A stretch of DNA of 64,000 bases from Phenylobacterium haematophilum (GTDB lineage Bacteria; Pseudomonadota; Alphaproteobacteria; Caulobacterales; Caulobacteraceae), in the NCBI RefSeq assembly GCF_014196295.1, contig NZ_JACIDK010000002.1, positions 186,001 to 250,000 on the forward strand, given 5' to 3'. The notes under the pieces are model-generated. The model ran no database searches, had not been told where the DNA came from, and saw only the letters and a program-made list of their open reading frames with translations. Shown one piece after another: positions 18,626-28,576 of the stretch. The position numbers were made by a program, and so were the translations under genes. The stretch's first letter is position 1, and each line of letters begins with the position of its first letter.

Positions 18626-20365
18626 ATGGAAAGGGCCTATGACCTCGTGATCCGGGGCGGCACGCTGGCGGACGGATCGGGCGGCCCGGCGTTCGTGGCC
18701 GACGTCGCGGTCAAGGACGGGCTGATCGTCGCGGTCGGCCAGGTGAGCGGCGCCGGGATCGAGGAGATCGACGCCCGCGGCAAGCTGGTCACGCCGGGCT
18801 TCGTCGACATTCACACCCACTACGATGGCCAGGCGACCTGGGATCAGCGGATGCAGCCCTCGTCTTGGCACGGGGTGACCACGGTGGTGATGGGCAATTG
18901 CGGGGTCGGCTTCGCGCCCTGCAAGCCCGCTGATCACGACCGCCTGGTGCGGCTGATGGAAGGGGTGGAGGACATTCCCTTCCCGGTGCTGACCGAGGGC
19001 CTGCCCTGGAACTGGGAGAGCTTCCCCGACTATCTCGACAGCCTGGAGGGCCGGAGCTTCGACGTCGACATCGGCGCCCAGCTGCCGCACGCGGCGCTGC
19101 GGGTGTTCGTGATGGGCGAACGTGGCGCCAATCGCGAGGACGCCACCCCGGACGACATCGCCGCGATGGCCGCCATCGCCAAGGGCGCGGTCGAGGCCGG
19201 GGCGCTGGGCTTTTCGACCTCGCGCACGCTGAACCATCGCACCAGCGACGGCCAGCCGACCCCCACCCTGACCGCGTCCGAGGCCGAGCTGACCGGCATC
19301 GCCATGGGGCTGGCGGCGGCCGGCAAGGGCGCGCTGCAGTTCGTCTCCGACTTCGGTGACCCGGAAGCCGAGTTCGCGATGCTGCGGCGGATCGTCGAGG
19401 CCTCCGGGCGGCCGCTGTCGTTCTCCCTGGTGCAGAGCCCGATTCAGCCGGCCCAGTGGCGGTTGCTGCTCGACCGCCTGGAAGAGGCGAGCGGGGCGGG
19501 TCTGCCGATGCGGGCTCAGGTCTGCGGGCGGCCGGTGGGGGTGCTGTTCGGCCTGGAGCTGACGCTCAATCCGTTCACACACTATCCGAGCTACAAGGCG
19601 ATCGCGGCGCTGCCGCTGGCCGAGCGCGCGGCCAAGCTGGCCGATCCGGCGTTCCGCGCCCAGCTGCTGAGCGAAGGAAACGAGGCCTCGGCCGCCTTCG
19701 CCGCCAACATGACCCAGAACTGGAAGGTCATGTTCCTAATGGGCGAGACGCCGGACTACGAGCAGACGCCCGACCGCACGGTGCTGGCCCTGGCGGTCGC
19801 CAAGGGCGTGCGCCCAGAGGAACTGGCGCTGGACCACATGCTGACCAATGGCGGGCGCGGGATGCTGTACCTGCCGTTCCTCAACTACGCGAACGGCTCG
19901 CTTGACCCCTCGTTCGAGATGCTGAACCACCCGGACACGGTGCCGGGGCTGTCGGACGGCGGGGCGCACGTGGGGATGATCTGCGACGGCTCGTTCCCGA
20001 CCTCGAACCTGACGCTGTGGACCCGCGACCGAACCCGTGGCCCAAAGTTGCCCCTGGAGACGATGGTGCGGATGCAGAGCCACGACACTGCCGCGGCGCT
20101 GGGCCTGCACGACCGGGGCGTGGTGGCGCCCGGGTACCGGGCCGACCTCAATGTCATCGACTATGAGGGCCTGACCCTGGGCGCGCCGAGCGTCGCCTAC
20201 GACCTGCCGGCCGGCGGGCGACGGCTGGTGCAGCGGGCCGACGGCTATGTGGCGACCATCGTGGCGGGCCAGGTCACCTATCGCGACGGGCAGCCGACCG
20301 GCGCCCTGCCGGGCAGGCTGCTGCGCGGGGCGCGGGCGGCGCCGGCGGCGATCGCGGCGGAATAG
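18626..20365 (+). CDS. D-aminoacylase-type amidohydrolase
   Basis: A 579-residue metal-dependent amidohydrolase of the N-acyl-D-amino-acid deacylase group. The N-terminal small domain begins YDLVIRGGTLADGSGGPAFVADVAVKDG; the metal-binding motif is PGFVDIHTHYDGQ (HxH). GVTTVVMGNCGVGFAPC carries the cysteine typical of this group. LSDGGAHVGMICDG contains the late metal-ligand Asp, and the protein ends with a composite small domain (GYRADLNVIDYEGL). Substrates may be N-acyl-D-amino acids or related amides. No operon partner is evident; recQ follows 39 bases later. Confidence 0.87.
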   Translation: MERAYDLVIRGGTLADGSGGPAFVADVAVKDGLIVAVGQVSGAGIEEIDARGKLVTPGFVDIHTHYDGQATWDQRMQPSSWHGVTTVVMGNCGVGFAPCKPADHDRLVRLMEGVEDIPFPVLTEGLPWNWESFPDYLDSLEGRSFDVDIGAQLPHAALRVFVMGERGANREDATPDDIAAMAAIAKGAVEAGALGFSTSRTLNHRTSDGQPTPTLTASEAELTGIAMGLAAAGKGALQFVSDFGDPEAEFAMLRRIVEASGRPLSFSLVQSPIQPAQWRLLLDRLEEASGAGLPMRAQVCGRPVGVLFGLELTLNPFTHYPSYKAIAALPLAERAAKLADPAFRAQLLSEGNEASAAFAANMTQNWKVMFLMGETPDYEQTPDRTVLALAVAKGVRPEELALDHMLTNGGRGMLYLPFLNYANGSLDPSFEMLNHPDTVPGLSDGGAHVGMICDGSFPTSNLTLWTRDRTRGPKLPLETMVRMQSHDTAAALGLHDRGVVAPGYRADLNVIDYEGLTLGAPSVAYDLPAGGRRLVQRADGYVATIVAGQVTYRDGQPTGALPGRLLRGARAAPAAIAAE

Positions 20366-20404
20366 CGCTTTGGCCTGAGCGCCGACGCAGGCCATAAGCC
20401 CCGG

Positions 20405-22270
<1,866 letters not shown>

Positions 22271-22273
<3 letters not shown>

Positions 22274-22320
22274 AGCCTTTTCCCTTCAAACGGAGTCGTT
22301 TGAAGGGAAAAAAGGCTCTA
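22271..22320. terminator. Long palindrome acting as terminator after recQ (dispersed repeat-like)
   Basis: TAGAGCCTTTT-CCCTTCAAACG and its near-perfect complement flank a four-base loop, GAGT. The stem is about 22 bp and ends in CTCTA. The recQ stop codon is the TAG of the left arm. Similar TAGAGC...TTCAAACG...GCTCTA hairpins occur repeatedly between convergent genes in Caulobacter relatives, as I recall; copy number here cannot be counted from one window. Confidence 0.8.
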
Positions 22321-22332
22321 CTTCGAAAAGTC

Positions 22333-22382
22333 AGAGCGTGATGACCGCCGTAACCGGCTGCCACTTCCAGCTATCACGCTCT
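22333..22382. repeat. Second palindromic element, AGAGCGTGAT...ATCACGCTCT
   Basis: Ten-base perfect inverted arms 30 bases apart lie just after the recQ terminator. The right arm supplies the stop codon (CTA on this strand) of the convergent methyltransferase. The inner sequence holds weaker GC pairing. It is probably the terminator of the leftward gene and one of a dispersed family. Confidence 0.65.
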
Positions 22383-23250
22383 AGGCCGGCTGCAGGAAGA
22401 CGTAGCGCTGGTAGGGGTCGGCCAGGGCCCAGTCCGAGCCGGCGATCTTCCAGTCCGGATAGTTGGCTGTGATGAAGTCCAGGGTCAACGAGGTGTCGCC
22501 GTAGGTGGCCTCGCCCTCGACGGTGTCGCGCTGGTGCGGCACGAAGGCGAAGCCGTCGCGGGCGTGCAGCGCCTTGTAGGCCTCGGCCTTGTCGGCGTAG
22601 TCCGGATTGACGTCCCAGTACTCGGGCGCGCGGATGGTGATGGCCAGCAGGCCGTCGTCGGCGATGTGGCGGCGCAGGGCGCCGAGCGCCGCGTCGGTGG
22701 CCGAGCGCGAGGTGTGGGTGAACACCGAGAAGGCGAAGGCGACGTCGATCGCCCGTTCCGGCGCCGGCAGCGACTTGGGCAGATAGTCCGACTGCGCCAG
22801 GTTGCCGATCAGGCCGGCCTCGCGGCAGAGGCCGACCGCGAAGTCCCAGGGGTCCATGGCCCAGATGCTGGCGGGGTCGGTGTAGTAGTACATCATCCGG
22901 GTGATGCGTCCGTAGCCGCAGCCGTAGTCGAGGACGCGCGCCTGCGAGAGCGAGCGGTTGCGGACGGCGGCGTAGTTGTAGGCCAGGGCGCGGACGAAGC
23001 TGACCGTCTCGCGCAGCAGGGTCAGGCCGGCGTTGCCGGTGAAGTTGCGCTGGGTCTCGTCGCTGGCCATGCGCGGCAGCAGGCGCGACAGGTGCGGTAG
23101 GTCCTCGCGCGGCAAGTCGATGATCAGCATCCCGAAGGCGTCGAGCGAAAGCGTTGCGCGCAGCTGGGCCAGCACCTGGTCCACGCCGGCCCCGGAGGCG
23201 GCGAGAGTTTCGGCGGCGGCGACCGCCTTGGCGTCGTCGGGAGGCAACAT
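22381..23250 (-). CDS. Class I SAM-dependent methyltransferase
   Basis: A 289-residue protein. The N-terminal 100 residues are helical and lack a recognisable domain. A Rossmann methyltransferase then begins with ARVLDYGCGYGRITRMM (motif I), followed by WAMDPWDFAVGL, FSVFTHTSRSATDAAL (motif IV region) and DDGLLAITIRAPEYW. The target is unknown. It diverges from the pseF-like gene 137 bases away and borders the nonulosonic-acid locus, which makes a sugar or glycoprotein substrate plausible. The ATG follows a GGGAGGC ribosome-binding site. Confidence 0.82.
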   Translation of the reverse strand: MLPPDDAKAVAAAETLAASGAGVDQVLAQLRATLSLDAFGMLIIDLPREDLPHLSRLLPRMASDETQRNFTGNAGLTLLRETVSFVRALAYNYAAVRNRSLSQARVLDYGCGYGRITRMMYYYTDPASIWAMDPWDFAVGLCREAGLIGNLAQSDYLPKSLPAPERAIDVAFAFSVFTHTSRSATDAALGALRRHIADDGLLAITIRAPEYWDVNPDYADKAEAYKALHARDGFAFVPHQRDTVEGEATYGDTSLTLDFITANYPDWKIAGSDWALADPYQRYVFLQPA

Positions 23251-23386
23251 GAAAGACTACCTGAGCGAAAGGGAAGCACGGCTCATAGCCTTGTCCGCCG
23301 CCCATTGGCTACCCGCCTGCGGGCCGCACGGTTAAGACCGGCGAAAGGCTCTGGCCCTAACGTCGCGGCAGTCGAGGGGAACGGGC

Positions 23387-24082
23387 ATGGCGGTCGCGAT
23401 CCTGCAGGCGCGGATGAGTTCGTCGCGGCTGCCGGGCAAGGTGATGAAGCCGCTGGCGGGACGGCCGATGGTCGAGCGCCAGATCGAGCGCCTGCGCCGC
23501 TGCGAGACCCTGACCCGGCTGGTCGTGGCGACCAGCAAGGACGCCAGCGACGACGTGCTGGCCAGCCTTCTCCTAAGCATCGGCGTCGAAGTCTATCGCG
23601 GTCCGCTGGCCGACGTGCTGGGGCGCTATGTCGGGGCGATCGAAGCGCTGGGCGTGACCGGTCAGGTCGTGCGGCTGACCGCCGACTGCCCGCTGGCCGA
23701 TCCGGGGGTGATCGACGACTGCGTGCGGCTGCAGACCAAGCTGGGCGTCGACTACTGTTCCAACGGCCGCAACCGCACCTATCCGCGCGGGCTGGACGTC
23801 GAGTCGTTCGACGCCGAGGACCTGCTGACCGCCGGGCGTGAGGCGACCGACCCCTACGACCGCGAGCACGTGACGCCGTTCCTCTATCGCTCTGGCGCGC
23901 CGTTCACCCAGGGCGAGCTGGTCCAGGCCCGCGACGAGAGCGCCCTGCGCTGGACCGTCGACACGCCGGAGGACTACGCCTTCGTCGAGAAGGTCTATGC
24001 CGCGCTCTATCCGACCAAGCCGGACTTCACGTCCGACGACATCCGGGCCCTGCCCTTTTCCCATTTCGAACCCGCCACCTAG
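23387..24082 (+). CDS. pseF: Cytidylyltransferase of the PseF/SpsF type
   Basis: Nucleotidyltransferase of 231 residues expected to activate a nonulosonic acid such as pseudaminic acid to its CMP form. The N-terminus AVAILQARMSSSRLPGKVM is the conserved nucleotide-binding loop with the RLPGK signature. RLTADCPLADP carries the metal-binding Asp. The late TVDTPEDYAFVEKVY motif is typical of COG1861. It is followed nine bases later by the Pse-associated methylase. The exact sugar is inferred from neighbours (pseI, pseB and pseC in this window). Confidence 0.8.
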   Translation: MAVAILQARMSSSRLPGKVMKPLAGRPMVERQIERLRRCETLTRLVVATSKDASDDVLASLLLSIGVEVYRGPLADVLGRYVGAIEALGVTGQVVRLTADCPLADPGVIDDCVRLQTKLGVDYCSNGRNRTYPRGLDVESFDAEDLLTAGREATDPYDREHVTPFLYRSGAPFTQGELVQARDESALRWTVDTPEDYAFVEKVYAALYPTKPDFTSDDIRALPFSHFEPAT

Positions 24083-24091
24083 GAGCCTCCC

Positions 24092-24724
24092 ATGACCGGC
24101 ACGCCGGCCGACCCGAAATCCGCCTGGGCGGGAGACTTCGGCGCCGAATACACGCAGCGCAATGTCGCCTCGGACGAGGCGCTACGGGCGCGCACCTTCA
24201 TGTGGGGCCGCTTCGCCGAAGCCTTCGCCGGCGACCCGCCGAAGACCATCCTGGAGGTCGGCTGCAATCTCGGCCTCAACCTGCGGGTCATGCCGCGGCT
24301 GCTGGGCGCCGAACTCTCGGCCATCGAGCCGAACGCCACGGCGCGGGCGCGGGTGCTGGCCGACGGCATCCTGCCGGCCGAACGGCTTTACGAGGGTTTC
24401 GGCGACAAGATCCCGCTGGCCGACGGGGCGGTGGAGATGGCGTTCACGACCGGGGTGCTGATCCATGTCGACCCGTCTCGGCTGCCGGCGACCATGGACG
24501 AGATCCACCGGGTGTCGTCGAAGTACGTGCTGTGCGCCGAGTACTTCTCGCCGCGGCCCGAGACGCTGAGCTATCGCGGCCACGAGGGCCTGCTGTTCAA
24601 GAACGACTTCGGCGGCCTCTACATGGACCGGTTCCCGGACCTGCAGCTGGTCGACTACGGGTTCTTCTGGAAGCGGGCGACGGGCCTGGACGACGCGACT
24701 TGGTGGCTGTTCCGGAAGGGTTAG
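24092..24724 (+). CDS. Pseudaminic acid biosynthesis-associated methylase
   Basis: A 210-residue SAM methyltransferase. The pattern LEVGCNLGLNLRVMPRLLGA (motif I), ELSAIEPNATA, FTTGVLIHVDPSRLPATMDE and YVLCAEYFSPRPETLSYRGH closely fits the small methylase family that travels with pseudaminic-acid genes. It starts with ATG after AGGAG and is nine bases from pseF, so the two are one operon. The methyl acceptor, on the sugar or on its acyl group, has not been established for the family as far as I know. Confidence 0.85.
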   Translation: MTGTPADPKSAWAGDFGAEYTQRNVASDEALRARTFMWGRFAEAFAGDPPKTILEVGCNLGLNLRVMPRLLGAELSAIEPNATARARVLADGILPAERLYEGFGDKIPLADGAVEMAFTTGVLIHVDPSRLPATMDEIHRVSSKYVLCAEYFSPRPETLSYRGHEGLLFKNDFGGLYMDRFPDLQLVDYGFFWKRATGLDDATWWLFRKG

Positions 24725-24738
24725 GTCCTACAGCAAGA

Positions 24739-24876
24739 TGTCATCCCGGTTTCGGCGCAGCCGAAGACCGGGACCCATTCGCGCCGTCCACTCAAAATTT
24801 GGCGCCCCCCCCCCGCCGCATCCTGCCCCATCTGGTGTTCATGGGTCCCGGTCTTGCTTCGCAAACCGGGATGACA
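24739..24876. repeat. Nested inverted repeat (TGTCATCCCGG family) between convergent genes
   Basis: Outer arms TGTCATCCCGGTTT (24739-24752) and AAACCGGGATGACA (24863-24876) and inner arms GACCGGGACCCAT (24766-24778) and ATGGGTCCCGGTC (24841-24853) are all perfect. Between them lies a ten-base run of C (24805-24814). The element fills the gap between convergent operons. It looks like a dispersed, possibly non-autonomous mobile repeat that also terminates transcription. Confidence 0.75.
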
Positions 24877-24902
24877 CGGTGGTGCGTGGATTGGCGCGCC
24901 GC

Positions 24903-25955
24903 CTACTCCACCATCGACCAGTCGAGCGGGGCGCCGCGGGGCAGGGCCCGGGCCGCCTTGCGGCCGAGGACCTCTGGCAAATGCTTGGGCGGCAGGCCGA
25001 AGCCCGGGCGGATCGAGCGGACGTTGGTCGCCGTGAGCGCCTCGCCGGCGGCGACGTCGGCGACCACGTAGAGCGATCGGCGGTGGTCGCGGCTGGAGGC
25101 CTCGGACGGGGCCTCGTCATAGCGGACCGAGCCGAGCGCCAGCCAGGCGTCGCGGCATTCGACGACCAGCCGCTCCAGCTCGGCCGGCTCCAGCGAGAAG
25201 TCGGAATCGACCCCGCCCTCGGCGCGGCTGAGGGTGAAGTGCTTTTCGATGAAGCAGGCGCCGAGGGCCACGGCCGCCACCGAGGCGGTGACGCCCATGG
25301 TGTGGTCCGAGAGGCCGGTGACGACCCCGTGCTGGGCGGCCAGGTGCGGCAGGGTCAGCAGGTTCATGTCCGACGGCGGGGTCGGATAGCCGCTGTTGCA
25401 GTGGAGCACGATGATCTCGCTGGCCCCCGCGCCGCGGGCGGCGGCCACCGCCTCGGCGATCTCGGCGGGCGAGGCCAGGCCCGTCGACATGATCAGCGGC
25501 TTGCCGGTGCGGGCGCAGAGCTCGATCAGCGGAATGTCGACCAGCTCGAACGAGGCGATCTTGTAGGCCGGGGCGCCGAGGCTCTCGAGCAACTCGACGG
25601 CGGTGGGGTCGAACGGTGAGGAGAAGACCGTGATGCCGATCTCGCGGGCGTGGGCGAACAGCCGTGCGTGCCAGTCCCAGGGGGTGTGGGCTTCCTCATA
25701 GAGGTCGTAGAGCCGCCGCCCGTCCCAGAGGCCGCCGTGCACGGTGAAGCCGGGGCCGTCGTGGTCGATGGTGATGGTGTCAGCGGTGTAAGTCTGCAGC
25801 TTGACCGCGTCGGCGCCAGCCGCCTTGGCCGCGTCGATCAGGGCCAGGGCGCGCTCGATCTCGCCGTTATGGTTCCCCGACATCTCGGCGACGATGTAGG
25901 GCGGATGGCCGGGGCCGATCTTGCGGCCGGCGATGGTGACGAGGGGTTGGCTCAC
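24903..25955 (-). CDS. pseI: Pseudaminic acid synthase (NeuB family)
   Basis: Condenses a 6-deoxy-2,4-diacetamido hexose with phosphoenolpyruvate to give pseudaminic acid. The 350-residue protein has the NeuB TIM barrel (PYIVAEMSGNHNGEIERAL, DAVKLQTYTADT, VFSSPFDPTAVELLE, KIASFELVD, GLSDHTMG, ACFIEKHFTL) and a C-terminal antifreeze-like SAF domain (RSLYVVADVAAGEALTATNV, RSIRPGFGLPPKHL). The KIASFELVD and HFTLSRAEGGVDSDFSLEP strings fit PseI better than NeuB sialate synthases. It starts with GTG overlapping the HAD gene's stop (GTGA). Last gene of a four-gene leftward operon. Confidence 0.92.
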   Translation of the reverse strand: MSQPLVTIAGRKIGPGHPPYIVAEMSGNHNGEIERALALIDAAKAAGADAVKLQTYTADTITIDHDGPGFTVHGGLWDGRRLYDLYEEAHTPWDWHARLFAHAREIGITVFSSPFDPTAVELLESLGAPAYKIASFELVDIPLIELCARTGKPLIMSTGLASPAEIAEAVAAARGAGASEIIVLHCNSGYPTPPSDMNLLTLPHLAAQHGVVTGLSDHTMGVTASVAAVALGACFIEKHFTLSRAEGGVDSDFSLEPAELERLVVECRDAWLALGSVRYDEAPSEASSRDHRRSLYVVADVAAGEALTATNVRSIRPGFGLPPKHLPEVLGRKAARALPRGAPLDWSMVE

Positions 25956-26638
25956 GCGCCGTCTCCAGGTTCGAGCCGCGCCAGCACCGGCGCGATCTCC
26001 ACGAAACTCGGCGCCTCGGCGTCGGGCGGGAAGCCGCCGTCGCCAAGGGCCGCAAACTTGCCGGTCCGCACCCGCACCGAGCGGCAGCCGACGGAGGCGG
26101 CGGCGGCCATGTCGTGGCCGGGATTGTCGCCGATCACCACGGCCTGGGCCGGGAAGGCGTCCATCCGGCGCAGGGCCTCAAGATAGCAGGCCGGGTCGGG
26201 CTTGGGCGCCTCGTGCTCCCAGCACAGCAGCACCTCGTCGACCAGGTCGGCGACGCCGAGCGCCTCGACCTTGCGCGACTGCATCAGGGCCAGGCCGTCG
26301 GTGACGACGGCCAGCCGATAGGACTTCGCGAGCGCGGCGAGGGTGTCGGCGACGCCGGGCCACAGGCTGATCGTCGGGCGGTGGTCGCGGTAGATCCCCA
26401 CCAGTTCGCCGACCAACCCCGGACTGGCCGGCAGTCCGGCCTGGGCGAGGACGACGTCGAAGATGCGGCCGCGACCGTGGGCGTCGAGCTCGGCCTCCAT
26501 GCCGGCGGCCAGCGCGGCGGCGTCGAGGCGCGGATGACGCTGGGCGAGCTCTTCGGCCACGGCGCGGAAGCCCGACAGCACGTAGGTGCGCTCGTCGTAG
26601 AGCGTGTCGTCGAGGTCGATGAGCAGGGCGCTGATCAC
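25952..26638 (-). CDS. HAD-superfamily phosphatase in the nonulosonate operon
   Basis: A 228-residue haloacid-dehalogenase-like hydrolase. Motif I is DLDDT (nucleophile Asp8, acid Asp10), then a helical cap, motif II VVTDG, the motif III lysine in EAPKPDP and motif IV VVIGDNPGHDMAAA. Overlaps at both ends (GTGA) tie it to the ATP-grasp gene and pseI. The standard pseudaminic route needs no phosphatase. Known parallels are the sialate/Kdn-9-phosphate phosphatases of other nonulosonate pathways, which also belong to this superfamily. Function here is unproven. Confidence 0.82.
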   Translation of the reverse strand: MISALLIDLDDTLYDERTYVLSGFRAVAEELAQRHPRLDAAALAAGMEAELDAHGRGRIFDVVLAQAGLPASPGLVGELVGIYRDHRPTISLWPGVADTLAALAKSYRLAVVTDGLALMQSRKVEALGVADLVDEVLLCWEHEAPKPDPACYLEALRRMDAFPAQAVVIGDNPGHDMAAAASVGCRSVRVRTGKFAALGDGGFPPDAEAPSFVEIAPVLARLEPGDGA

Positions 26639-27582
26639 AGGGCGGCCAGTTCGGCGTCGGTGACGATGCGGTCCTGGGAATAGCGCAGCATAGTCAGGCC
26701 GTAGGCGATCGCCCGCGGGCGGGCGGCCTCGACGTCCTGGCCGCGGGCCATCTGCAGGATGCGTTCTGGCGAGGCCAGGCCCGCCTGGATCGAGAGGTTC
26801 GAGGCGCCGCCGAAGCGCGGGTTGATCTCGATGAAGCGAGTCCCGGCGTCGTCGTGAAAAGCCTGGACAACGTTGTGGCCGACGAGACCGAGCGCGGCGC
26901 AGAGCTTCAGCGCCTGGTCGGTCAGGGCAGGGACGTCCTGCGTACGCGACTTGGTCGCCTCGCCGTCCTGAACCTGCAGCCGGCGGCGGGCCACGGCCTG
27001 CAGCGGCGCGCCGTCCAGGCTCATCAGCACGTCGACCGTGTACTCCGGTCCGTCGTCGAACGCCTGGACGAGCAGGGTCTCATCGGCCGGAAGATCGGTC
27101 GGATCGTCGATCCGGCGCGCGCCGGCGCCGCCGGCCCCGTCGACTGGACGGACAAAGACCGGAAAGGCGTCCGGGGTCTGGCCCGGCGCATAGGTGCGCG
27201 GCGTGCCCAGGCCAAGGTCGTGGCAGGCCTGGGTGAAGCGGCGTTTGTCGCGGCAGATCGCAAGCGCCTCAGGCGCGGGGACAAGCACCGCGACTCCGGC
27301 CTCGGCGAGGCGCGGGCGCAGGTGCGCCAGGGTCGCCAGTTCGCCGTCGCGGGTCGGGACGATGAGGCCGACGGCATGGCGGGCGCAGGCCTCGATGAGG
27401 GCGCCCGCGAACTGCGGAGCATCGCTGCGCGGCAGGATCAGCGCCTGGTCGGCGGCGAACAGGGCGGCGTTGTCGGACGCGATGTCGGCGGCCAGCACCC
27501 GCCCGCCCAGCGGATGGGCGGCGGCCTGGAAGGCCTGGACCAGCAAGACCTTGGCGGCGGCGCTGAGGATGAGGACGTTCAT
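26635..27582 (-). CDS. ATP-grasp ligase in the nonulosonate operon
   Basis: A 315-residue protein resembling a carbamoyl-phosphate-synthase-type ATP-grasp domain. A Rossmann-like pre-domain (MNVLILSAAAKVLLVQAF...VPTRDGELATLAH) precedes the ATP-binding part (FPVFVRPVDGAGGAGARRI, LLVQAFDDGPEYTVDVLM) and the metal-binding FIEINPRFGGASNLSIQAG. Such enzymes join a carboxylate to an amine or thiol through an acyl-phosphate. Nestled between a methyltransferase (21 bases upstream) and the HAD gene (4-base overlap), it may add an amino acid or similar group to the sugar. That is inference. Confidence 0.82.
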   Translation of the reverse strand: MNVLILSAAAKVLLVQAFQAAAHPLGGRVLAADIASDNAALFAADQALILPRSDAPQFAGALIEACARHAVGLIVPTRDGELATLAHLRPRLAEAGVAVLVPAPEALAICRDKRRFTQACHDLGLGTPRTYAPGQTPDAFPVFVRPVDGAGGAGARRIDDPTDLPADETLLVQAFDDGPEYTVDVLMSLDGAPLQAVARRRLQVQDGEATKSRTQDVPALTDQALKLCAALGLVGHNVVQAFHDDAGTRFIEINPRFGGASNLSIQAGLASPERILQMARGQDVEAARPRAIAYGLTMLRYSQDRIVTDAELAAL

Positions 27583-27603
27583 CGCCGCCCGCCGATCCCG
27601 CGC

Positions 27604-28476
27604 CTAGACCGGCCGGGCGTAGGCGGTCTGATTGCGGCCGACGCCGGCCCGCGCGCAGCCGCGACGGAACTCGACGACCGCTTCCAGCGACCGTTCGCGC
27701 CAGAGGCCCATCTCGAAGGCGACGCGGGTGAAGTGGCAGTTCCGCCCCTTCGAACGATCGCGCATGTAGCCGGTGTCCGGGTTGAGCAGGAAGATGTCGA
27801 TCGGGAACTCGCCCAGGTGTTCGACCACCTCCCAGCCGTGGGCGGCCAAGGCGCGCGGCAGGGTGTCGGTGTTGAAGTAGTTGAGGTGATCGGGCGCCGC
27901 GATCCAGAACTGCGGGTCGGCCAGACCGCGGCCGACGATCTGGTCCTGCAGCCAGGAGCCGTCGTTCGGGACGGCGACGCGCAGCAGGCCGCCCGGCGCG
28001 ACGATGGCGCGCAGCCGCTGCAGCAGGCCCATCGGGTCGATGACGTGTTCGAGGACATTGTTGCAGATCACCAGGTCGTAGACCTCGCCCTTGGCGATCT
28101 CCTCGTCGAGCAGGGCGAAGGCGTCGCCCAGCATCAGGTGCTCGGCCAGGTGCGGATGGAACTCGCGCACGCCGTCGTCGGTGAAGTCCAGGCCCTTGGC
28201 CTGCCAGCCGCGCTTCAGGAAATAGTCGAGTGTGAAGCCTTCGCCGACCCCGACCTCGAGCATGCGGCCGGGCGCGCGGCCCCAGACCAGCTCGGTCTCG
28301 GCCGGCTGCAGCAGTTTGTGCTCGAGTTCCTCGGCCGTGTAGCCGTGGGCGTAGGGCGTGCGCCCGTCGGTCGCGCCGAAATACTTGTCGCGGTAGTAGG
28401 CGGCGAGTTCGTCCGGCGTCGGGCGCGGTTCGATCTCGTAATAGCCCTCGGGCCGTTCGACCAGTTTGAGGCTCAA
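27604..28476 (-). CDS. Class I SAM-dependent methyltransferase heading the nonulosonate operon
   Basis: About 290 residues. Motif I is RMLEVGVGEGFTLDYFLKRG; then KGLDFTDDGVREFHPHLAEH, VICNNVLEHVIDPMGLLQRL and APGGLLRVAVPNDGSWLQ, the C-methyltransferase style seen in sugar-modifying clusters. The N-terminal ~50 residues (YYEIEPRPTPDELAAYYRDKYF) are typical of methyltransferases that follow a small Zn or helical leader. I prefer the TTG at 28476, with AGGAG seven bases upstream; the ATG at 28503 adds nine Arg/Ser-rich residues. First gene of the methyltransferase / ATP-grasp / HAD / pseI operon. Confidence 0.82.
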   Translation of the reverse strand: MSLKLVERPEGYYEIEPRPTPDELAAYYRDKYFGATDGRTPYAHGYTAEELEHKLLQPAETELVWGRAPGRMLEVGVGEGFTLDYFLKRGWQAKGLDFTDDGVREFHPHLAEHLMLGDAFALLDEEIAKGEVYDLVICNNVLEHVIDPMGLLQRLRAIVAPGGLLRVAVPNDGSWLQDQIVGRGLADPQFWIAAPDHLNYFNTDTLPRALAAHGWEVVEHLGEFPIDIFLLNPDTGYMRDRSKGRNCHFTRVAFEMGLWRERSLEAVVEFRRGCARAGVGRNQTAYARPV

Positions 28477-28543
28477 GGCAACGCTCCTACTTCGACGCGC
28501 CATCTGCCCCTGAGCGTAGTTAAGGCTCCGTCAATCGGGATGC

Positions 28544-28565
28544 GGCGAGGGGTCGCCCCCTCGCC
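28544..28565. terminator. Hairpin between TonB receptor and methyltransferase
   Basis: A nine-bp GC stem (GGCGAGGGG / CCCCTCGCC) with a four-base loop is followed by TTTT on the + side and preceded by AAAA on the other. It lies in the gap after the receptor's stop and likely insulates the nonulosonate operon from read-through. Confidence 0.6.
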
Positions 28566-28576
28566 TTTTGCGCGCC

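Noticed and set aside
24805-24814. Phase-variable poly-C tract
   Set aside because: The ten-C run is intergenic, between convergent stops, so slippage would not switch any gene; it is kept only as part of the repeat.
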